From: Priapulus caudatus
Taxonomy: Eukaryota > Priapulida > Priapulimorpha > Priapulimorphida > Priapulidae
NCBI RefSeq assembly: GCF_000485595.1
Contig: NW_014577084.1
Coordinates: forward strand, 148,125 to 211,217
Reading direction: 5' to 3'
Length of the DNA: 63,093 bases
Part shown: positions 54,831-63,093 of the stretch, piece after piece
How the letters are laid out: every line of letters starts with the position of its first letter
How positions within the stretch are numbered: position 1 is the stretch's first letter
Made by a program: the position numbers and the translations under genes
The notes under the pieces: generated by a model
Databases searched by the model: none
What the model was told of the DNA's origin: nothing
Seen by the model: only the letters and a program-made list of their open reading frames with translations

Positions 54831-57050
54831 GCAGCGTCCCGATAAAATCTATACTGCTGTTTTGCCTAGAATTGTGCGTCCTGAAATACGCGTTCAGTTA
54901 TTCGTCTTTCGTTGTTATTATTTCACAAATATATCCACGAAATGAAAAGTGTGGAGGATAATACATAATTCGGTTTATTATTTAGATACATATTATTTAA
55001 TACTTACATTGAACCGTTATAATGCGATAATGGAATTTTACAAAATCGATGGCGTAAGATACGCGTTATAGCTGGGTAATTGAAAGTGTAATAGAAGTGT
55101 AACTGAAAGATTATAGCGAACAAAGAGAAGAAAACGAAGGTAATTTATGATCGCTTGATATATATCTGAATTTTGGTAATTGTGGGGCGCGTAATAGCCG
55201 GGTTGTACTGTACCATATAATTTAAAATTGTCAATGATGTAATTTACAGTAAATACCGTAAATAATAATACCTTATAAGTTATATTATATTAAGTATTAA
55301 TTTGGATACAAGTATTTATTAACTATCGTAGGTAATATAAAGATTGTTGTCCGAAATTATATTCACCGGGGGTGTAAAAATATTTGCACGTGTTGACAGT
55401 AAAAGTCAAATATTAGGCAGTAATATATAATATATACTATATACTATAAAGTATTATTGCAACAGGACTGTTATATTACTGTTCGGTACGAAGTGCTTTC
55501 GCTTCTACCACTGTCACACACGTTCAACGACCCATGGTCCCTCACGCACGCACCATGTAGGGCCTAGTCTTTACTTGATAGATGATGGTTTGCTAATTTA
55601 TTAAGGCATTCACTTGCTCGCTCCACAGTTTTGAACTTTATGGTGTGTTAGCACATAATTTTGATCGTTGTGCTAAGCAGCTTAGCTCTATTATTATATC
55701 TAGCAATTATTTTTGCTTACTTGGACTGATTCGAATTGAACTAGGGGCTTCATTATAAGATCAGAATACTGCCTATGGTATTTAACTAAAATACAGTTTT
55801 TAACCAAAATGTTACACGGCCGAGGTCACGACCTTGCCTCACCCAAATACCTGAATTATAATTTATTCTATCAGCTCGTGCCTAATAGCTCGGATAAGTA
55901 ATCTCTATACGTGTTAATTCTCTCTTGGCTGAAAATATAGAGGGAAACCTGTGTTTTCTTTGACTTTGTGACATATATGTTCAGCATTATATTATATACT
56001 ACAATAAATACCTGACCTTAAAAATCAAAACAAAAATCTGTTTTAATCTCTATAGTGTTCGATTCTGGCTCTATTGCCCGAAATATAGCTTAGAATTCCC
56101 CGAACCATTAGGTGGCTGCATTCATCTATGTGCGGCTGGTACGCTAGAAGATTACTAAGACAGCATAATAAACTATGTCGAACCGATCGCGACCAAGCAC
56201 GAGGCTTCACGACCAATAATAATGCAGACACACGCGGTCACAGCGCCATCCCTCCATCAGTCCGTTACACACCTCGCAGCGATTTTTCTCTATACGAGCT
56301 GTTAAAATTAAACGCTCGAGCTAGCGCCTCGAATGCAAGTTTGATGATACTGTGTACAGCCTCGGGCGCTTAATTTTGGGACATTCAGGCAACATGTAAG
56401 TGTTGCATGCGAGAGCCGTGGGCAGTATATGGGTTGACAGCCAGGTGTACTAAATATCTACTTTTAATTCGAGACGACGTCCCATGAAAGTTTAGCAACT
56501 TCATACGTAAGCATTGCGAACAGGTCCCCGCAAACGATTTGCTTATTTGCGGTTATCGTCCTAGTAGGCCCTTGATGGTGCCATAGGTGGTCTCCCATTC
56601 TAAATTAGAATGGTAAGAGCAACCATACGAAGAGTATATTGGTATGTCTATACTAAAGTAATAATAGCAAAAGCGAGCTTGCGTAGAATTGGACATTCTA
56701 AGAGGCTCTTACATGTACAACTTTTGGATGAGCAGTTTGTCCTTTATTTGTGAATGAAACATGTTCGCTCATTTCTAACAACACTAACACTACACGTTTA
56801 ATAAACGAGAAGTGACGGGAAATCGGAGTCTTTTAGAGTTGCCCCGTCCAACTACGGCCCGTATGTCACGGGTTAACTATGGGGGCAGCGCATGTCAGCA
56901 ACTCACGTAGCGGTTGAACCTATAGTTTCGCTTTTACACTGCTGCTTCTGCAACTCCAGCGAAAATCGCTCACGTGAAACGATTTCAATTTCCCATGAAC
57001 GAGAGAATGCGCGAGGAGTCGTTCGTTGATCCAGATTCTTTTATGGTCGG
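54831..57050. other. AT-rich intergenic DNA
   Basis: No coding exon or named repeat recognised on either strand. Confidence 0.4.
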
Positions 57051-57493
57051 CTAGGTGCGTGTCAAAGGTTGCGGCGAGGGCAGCGAGTCATGAGATAGAC
57101 ACAGGTAGACATTCCAGGTGCGCTGTGATGACCTGTGACACCTTCGTTCGCACGTACAACGATCACGGCTGATCGCTGCATGCAGTCCGCACACATAACT
57201 CGTGGGAATCTGTCGCCGCAATATATGCACGTGTCTGGGACGACGAAACAAAGTGCATTGTTTCGTGGTCCGAGCGAAGATAACAGAGCAGTGCTTGTCA
57301 TTGCCGCTTCCCGTCTGTTCACAGTGTGATTACCTAGATTAACGACTTTCCACCCCCTTCCAATTATGCTCTTAGTAGAACAGGAGACACATTTTCTGGT
57401 AGAGTGTGCATGCTTTTATTTAAATCGATCATATATATATATGGAATTCATCAATGATATTTTATTGTACGTCTTACTTAAGTCGCTTATTCA

Positions 57494-57555
57494 ACACACG
57501 CGCACGCACACGCGCGCACAAACGCACGCACACGTACACATACACGCACACTCAG
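57494..57555. repeat. ACGC/CACG-rich microsatellite
   Basis: A short irregular CACGCA array. Confidence 0.8.
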
Positions 57556-58155
57556 AACCCCAAAAAAACAAAGGATATTTCGATGAGCGTAAAATACAGC
57601 CAGTAAATTTCATCACCAACGCTACGTCGTGACAGGACGGAGGTCGATCTCAGAAACGGTAATGGCGCCGGCCCGGTTCTAAAAAAGTTGACAAAACATT
57701 CAGTGAACAAAAAATGCTACCGTCACAAGCAAACGGTCCTATGCGACAGAGGTCATATTTGCATTTACAATAATACGTGGCGAAGTGCAACTATCAGGAG
57801 CATGTCATATTTTGTCGACTTGCTCCAGTTCAACACGGAGCTATATAACGTAGACGGCACGCCCTCTAAGATCCATAAAACTCGTTTTTAACTGACGTTC
57901 ATCGACCTTTTACCTCATATTGGCGACACACGTATAGAACAACCGTCCATGCATTGACGGTGGGGGGACAAGCGGTGTATCCGCTGAGTTCAGTTTATAC
58001 ACGCATATAGACGTCTATATACACACACGCGCGCGTGCACACGAGCAAACATATAGCGATTGTGATCACAGAGAAGAACGAGAAACAAGGTCACTGTCAA
58101 TAGCGTACGGCGTACCGCGACTATGCACTAATTATTCATCAAACATTTATTTCAC

Positions 58156-58358
58156 CTGCATGTGAAAGGGCTGACTGTGTTTGACACAATTCCTTTACAG
58201 AGGCTCGTATTTTATCAGGCGTGTGTGATTCGTTAAAAAACAACGATTCGTTTGATTTTACACATGGTTGAGTGGAAACAGTATCAATAAGATATGCGCC
58301 GGTGTATATTGTCACAGTTTCCACCCAGTTCTCGGATAATGTTTTAATAAATTTACCA
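58156..58358 (-). CDS. Candidate orphan exon, unrecognised
   Basis: An acceptor-like GCCTAG and a donor CATGCAG/GTGAAA bound 203 bases with one open frame reading KFIKTLSENWVETVTIYTG and, further on, SHTPDKIRASVKELCQTQS. The peptide looks protein-like and not repetitive, but no domain is recognised. The acceptor has a poor pyrimidine tract. It may be part of a transposon remnant. Confidence 0.2.
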
Positions 58359-59160
58359 CTAGGCTAACCTACGACCCTAGCCAGACTAGTAAAGACTGTT
58401 CGAGACATTAATGCAACGGCATATTTAAACTATCTATGTTTATTGCAGTCAATAATTATATCAATTTGCTCCTGTTACACACGTCGCAACACGGCCCCAT
58501 TGTCGAGATCCGTAACGACTACAGTGCGCAGGCGTGAACGAGGAACAGGATTTCTGCTCTACAAGACAGTACACACTTTCATTCAGCCATAGATATATAA
58601 TCCGCATAAGTACTGTCATCGGGCGTGTTTCACAACGAGGGCGTCATGGACACTTCGTATAACCTCGTCTATATAGATATTAAAACATGGACGTAGTCAC
58701 AGTCACTTGCATCATGCGTGTGATGAGCCCTATATACACAATTATTAGGTCAAATGAATGTATATACTTTCGCATTATTTGTCCTACGTTTCCCGACCTA
58801 GCTTGCCGTTATTTAATAACACAAAACACATCCGGATTGTCTCCGGATATCCATCATTGTCTATACAAATGCATCTTGTAACTACAATAATCACCCCTTC
58901 TGTGTGCGTCTGTGGGGATTAATGATTTCACACGGCGTATTCTCGAAAATTAGAAATTTCTCTTTCCTTCTTTGCCGTAGCTTAACTTCCTCATCGTCTG
59001 TCTCACTCGAACGCTTTCTTTCTCGTCTCATGTCATATTACATCTCTCGTCTCTCGTCTTTAGTGACTCCCTCTCTCCCTCTCTCACCTTCTTATCATTT
59101 TATCAGTCACGCCTGACGTCCCTCGTCTCTCGACCCCCCCCCTCTCTCTCGCTTTTAATT
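58359..59160. other. Intergenic DNA, nothing recognised
   Basis: No recognisable gene. CT-rich patches increase toward 59160. Confidence 0.4.
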
Positions 59161-59164
59161 TCGT

Positions 59165-59202
59165 CTTGTCTCTCTCTCTCTCTAGGTATGTATGTATGTA
59201 TG

Positions 59203-59259
<57 letters not shown>

Positions 59260-59275
59260 TATATATATATATAAT
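59165..59275. repeat. (CT)n, (GTAT)n and (TA)n microsatellites
   Basis: CT, then four TATG units, a TA run, TATG again, and a second TA run. Confidence 0.92.
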
Positions 59276-60344
59276 CTCACCTTGTCTCTCACGCCTCTCG
59301 TTCTTCAAGATAATATTGGGTGAGAGAGGGAGAGAGAAAGGGACGAGCGACAAGACACGAATGATATGATAATATTATATCATTTCACGCGCAAACCCGT
59401 GGCAGCTTGCACGCGCTCACATATGCGTACCTTGATTACCAAATAGGAGTCGTTCCGGGTAGAGCTCTTTGCGGACAGAGTGAATGCATCACATAACTAT
59501 TATAATGATTGCCTGTAGTCCAGGCACGTTGAGGGGCGATGCTTTGCTTCCTTTTCACAGTGCATGACTCTGAAAGTTGTAACATTGTATGATTGTATCA
59601 CACGTGTGCGGTACACTCTGCTCCAGTAACAGCGGAAATCGTTGGCGCCGACAGCCAAATGCTGGCCCTTATGAAGTAGCCAGATTACATTGCAATTCGT
59701 TCCACTTCGTTCCCCCGCACAGCAGGCGTAATAGCACAGCACACATCACACAGAAACGTCTAAATAACGCATTGATGTGTGCATTTACCTGCCATGCGTA
59801 AACATTATGGCTCGCTAAAGTGTGTCATTGAATCGTGGGACGTTTCCTGGCGGAACGAGGGGAACACTCCGTGTTGCCGGTAAAAGCTTTCTAAAAATCT
59901 ATTATTTTACAACCAGAAACAACAAGGGAACACACGGAACAAGAACAGAGTGGATGCCGGGGCCAAATTGTCATATTTTATATTCTTGCATAATTTTTTT
60001 TTATATAAAATCAGTGCTGCTACGGTTTAATCACGTAAGAATCGCTAAAAAAGAGGACGTTATTGCACTCGCGCCTAAGAAGTTACTTATCCAAAATAAT
60101 GATCATGATAATAATAACAATAATAATAATTGTATTATCGCTGTTACTGCTATATAACATTATATTAGTCCAGGATCACTTTCTTGCTCTACTGTTTAGT
60201 ACTTACAGCGTTCACCAACACGCTAAGCATGCAGGCATCGGAAGGATGTGTAGTAAGAAGCAAGCAATTAGCCAGCTACCTGCTCTACATAGGTGATCCG
60301 AAGTTGTTCACTAAAGAATAGTATGAGTTCAACCAGGTACTCAC
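59276..60344. other. Intergenic DNA, nothing recognised
   Basis: Only an AAT-rich patch at about 60106-60130 stands out. Confidence 0.4.
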
Positions 60345-60580
60345 CATGGTCAAGTCGTTCAGCAACGATTACAAAATTGAGTTTGACTTGACCAACTGCT
60401 CGGCGGCTGCGTTCAAAAGGGGGCAGACTAGCGAAGAGGCGAAATGTCCAGTTGAACGGCAAATCTAGGAATGTTCTACAGTCTCGATCAGGGAAATGCC
60501 TACTAATTACATCGCATAGACAATAGCGATGCAAAGTATCCCTGTGCGAATAGTCGCTCCTCAGGGTACAGTAAATGAGA
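60345..60580 (-). CDS. Candidate orphan exon, unrecognised
   Basis: The acceptor TGTCTACCTAG and donor GACCATG/GTGAGT frame 236 bases, open throughout and encoding 78 residues including CTLRSDYSHRDTLHRYCLC, LDLPFNWTFRLFASLPPFER and VKLNFVIVAERLDHG. Balanced composition, a strong donor and a cysteine-containing, non-repetitive peptide suggest a real exon of a minus-strand gene reaching beyond the window, or of a mobile element. I do not recognise the family. Confidence 0.35.
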
Positions 60581-62678
60581 CTAGGTAGACAATGTGGCGA
60601 CAAATCACACAAGACATTTTCGAAACGTCATGTAAACGTCATGTACATCTTGAGGAATCCCAGGTTTTTCAAATAGCGGTAGAATCCAGTTTTTTGAAAC
60701 CCTATATTTCAAAACAGCTTATAGGCGCAGTTATATCTATTAATTTATATTGTAATAGTCGCACTGCGCTGTCATTTCTTTTCTGCATATAACTGCATGC
60801 GTGCCCCCTGATTTGAAAAATGCGAAAACTATTTTACACGTACGAGTGTTAAGTAGACGGAGTTAGGCAAAAGGTTAAATTTCTAATTTCAAATGAGAGT
60901 TATCAACGGTGCAGGATAATGAAACTTTCATCCGTATGATCTACTCGAATTTCACGTCCAATGCGCGTGTATAAATAATCATTTTTATGTTATGCGTCAA
61001 CTTTCTACCGCTGATAACCTTTGAATCTTCAGGCAGCAACTTGGGATAAAACCCCCGGTCTGCTGTGCACACACAACACGCATAGGCCTAATGTACCCAG
61101 CAAGTAAGCAGTAACAAAACAGTGTGGCAACTATAATTCAATTAGATTCTAACAAGTTCTTCAACACTACGTAGTGGAATATGGCTGTGGTCTTGTATAA
61201 ACAAAGCAGTCAGGCGGAGCGAGTCAAACACTGTTATTCTATTTGTCGTTGGCGCAACGGATCTGTTATTTTGCTGCTTTCGGATATTTCGTCAGAGCTT
61301 TCTGTTTTTCTGAAGCGTCATATAGGCGGTTGGCGATGAGAGGGGGCCTAAATATTGGATATAAGGCGTGATTCGTTGAAAAATGCATCACACACGAGTC
61401 ATAATACCAAGTTCAGAAAAAAAACGAAGAAATGCATTCGTGGACGAGAGAAGTTATAGAGACATTTTCAGTATATTCGCATTTCGAGTTCACATGTCGT
61501 TCTCTAGTTTATTATTACGTTTGTGTAACCTTAAGACAAACACGCCGAACAGAACATGGGGTTGCAGTCTAAAGTAGCCTATATATATATATATATGCTA
61601 GGAATTGTTACATAGCGTAAAACACTATTAATGCCTAAGCCTAGAAATTGTTCCATTTCGTACGTAGTTTTGTCACATATACTCACATATGCTTTAATTA
61701 ATTACCATTCGAATTTCATCATGTCACTGACGTTTGCATTAGCATAACGTGATGTTACCTCTGTTACACCTATCACTGTGTGGGTCCTTTATCGGCAGGG
61801 ACCATTATCTATGCAATGACCTAAATGTTCATCCTATCAAAGCTATATATGACATAGACTGAGATTTTCTAATCACTAGTCATTTCGTAGATCTATATGC
61901 GCGTTGAACCAACTGTTTATATGGTGCGTGCAAATTGATCTGTATAACTGGTTTTATTAACCACAACACAAGTAGGCCTACGTTACAAAAACGCTCTGTT
62001 GCATGACTCAGCAGTATCGAAGCGTGTTGTATGGTGAACGAAAATGTAACCAGCGTTTTTGTTTTCGCTAGCCTTATTATATTGTGTACATTTAACTATT
62101 TTTGTGTGTGTTTTAGATCTAATATAACTAAATTGTTTCTTTTAACTCCGCCATATGTGTGCGTGTCTATACAGCTGGCAAAGATACACAACAAGGTATA
62201 GAAACTGAGGCAGAGATAATTATATTTTCTTATCGATCCAATGAAAGGCCGAAGCGCAAGCACAACAGTTCTAAGGCGCTTAATTCGATCTGTGCCTTTG
62301 TCAGCTGTGTTTGCTTAAAGTATCAACCGCAAGTGTCATCTCTTCTCTCTGGCGTGTGCTGCTCTTCCCATGCACACAGCCATGCGGGAAGTGTCCGCTC
62401 AGTCATCGTGACTAATATGCTCTCCGTGTCGACTGGCGTTCGCCTGAAATAATGAGATTCAGTTCAATAAACCTTGAGACATACTTTCACTGCGATCCCG
62501 GAAAGGTGTCATAGGTGAGCGTATTCCGCAGTGACTGACCGGCGACTAGGAGGAGAATCATCGCCTCCGGTGAAATATCAAGACACGCGAGACATTCGCG
62601 CCTTCGCTCTTAACGTGGTCATTATTGCGCTACCAATAAGTATCACCCTGCACACACGTACGGTAGGTATACATACCT
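60581..62678. other. AT-rich intergenic DNA
   Basis: No gene recognised. The plus-strand open frame at 62159-62452 has no splice or domain support. A palindrome CGGTAGGTA-TACA-TACCTACCG lies at 62661-62682. Confidence 0.4.
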
Positions 62679-62851
62679 ACCGAAAGATGTTTGCGCTTAG
62701 CAATGCTGGCGAGGAATTACGGGAGGAATACCCTAACCCTAACCCTAACCCTAACCCTAACCCTAACCCTAACCCTAACCCTAACCCTAACCCTAACCCT
62801 ACCGAAAGATGTTTGCGCTTGGCAATGCTGGCGAGGAATTACGGAGGAATA
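62679..62851. repeat. Interstitial telomeric array flanked by 51-52-bp direct repeats
   Basis: About 11 perfect CCCTAA units (62731-62800) sit between two direct repeats (62679-62730 and 62801-62851). Each repeat begins ACCGAAAGATGTTTGCGCTT and ends GAATA, and the two differ by one substitution and one indel. Confidence 0.9.
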
Positions 62852-62989
62852 GACATCATATACCTTATTATCTATACCTCATTATTGCCATTAACCACTG
62901 CTAATTTCCACACGAGCGGAACCACATCGTTTACGAAAATTCTCTCGAATGGCTTCAATGTATATATATATATGGGCGTCAATATAAAA

Positions 62990-62990
<1 letters not shown>

Positions 62991-63042
<52 letters not shown>
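62991..63042. repeat. (CT)n microsatellite
   Basis: A perfect CT run of about 52 bp near the right edge. Confidence 0.95.
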
Positions 63043-63046
<4 letters not shown>

Positions 63047-63093
63047 CAGCTAGTGTTAACGTGGATTGACCGTGACAGGCATGTTCGAACATG

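Noticed and set aside
57062-57322. Minus-strand frame with C-x2-C-x8-C-x2-C (CIYCGDRFPRVMCADC)
   Set aside because: It looks zinc-binding, but there are no convincing splice sites, no neighbouring exon and no recognised family, so chance cannot be excluded.
62531-63046. Plus-strand frame containing an Asn-Pro run and a Ser-Leu run
   Set aside because: The runs are the telomeric array and the CT microsatellite; nothing else supports a gene.

Overview
This window is nuclear DNA from a bilaterian invertebrate. Genes are split by GT-AG introns, intergenic DNA is AT-rich and full of microsatellites, there are non-autonomous DNA transposons, and CCCTAA (TTAGGG-type) telomeric repeats lie inside the sequence. 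That telomere type, an N-myristoylated globin-X-like exon, and a repeat-rich zona pellucida (ZP) protein fit a spiralian such as a mollusc, annelid or brachiopod better than an arthropod. I cannot name the species. All recognisable genes lie on the minus strand.

Layout in window coordinates. (1) 280-536 is the first coding exon of a globin X-like gene whose remaining exons lie outside the window. (2) 4155-18061 is one large gene for a ZP-domain protein. Read 5' to 3' on the minus strand it has a signal-peptide exon (18002-18074), one giant exon of repeats (about 17608 to 8589), then seven small exons encoding ZP-N, ZP-C, an RKRR furin site, a transmembrane helix and a short tail. All seven junction phases agree. 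(3) 18379-32685 is mostly a tangle of redundant, error-laden copies of pieces of that gene and its upstream DNA, with N gaps. It includes an exact 3281-bp duplication and looks like assembly artefact, not biology. (4) 32686-37640 is intergenic, with a 428-bp MITE. (5) 37648-47539 is a second gene: a 12-codon signal exon plus a 6.9-kb uninterrupted exon, giving a 2307-residue secreted protein rich in Ser, Thr, Asn and Arg. (6) 47562-63093 holds microsatellites, a 0.9-kb inverted-repeat element, a tRNA-derived pseudogene, two weak orphan exon candidates, a CpG-rich island and an interstitial telomeric array between direct repeats.

The two large genes share orientation and an unusual design: a probable non-coding 5' exon, a tiny signal-peptide exon ending in phase 0, then a giant intronless exon of low-complexity extracellular sequence. 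My inference is that they form a small cluster making components of one extracellular matrix, such as an egg envelope or an apical or cuticular matrix. The ZP protein would be the polymerising, membrane-anchored part and the neighbour a soluble matrix partner. Sequence alone does not prove this.

Reliability. Four blocks (about 11690-16480, 18952-24597 with its copy at 27173-30453, 30902-32685, and 44730-45560) carry frequent, mostly insertion-type errors compared with clean copies elsewhere in the window. Reading frames there are broken artificially. Repeat copy numbers, and the exact length of the ZP protein, should not be trusted.
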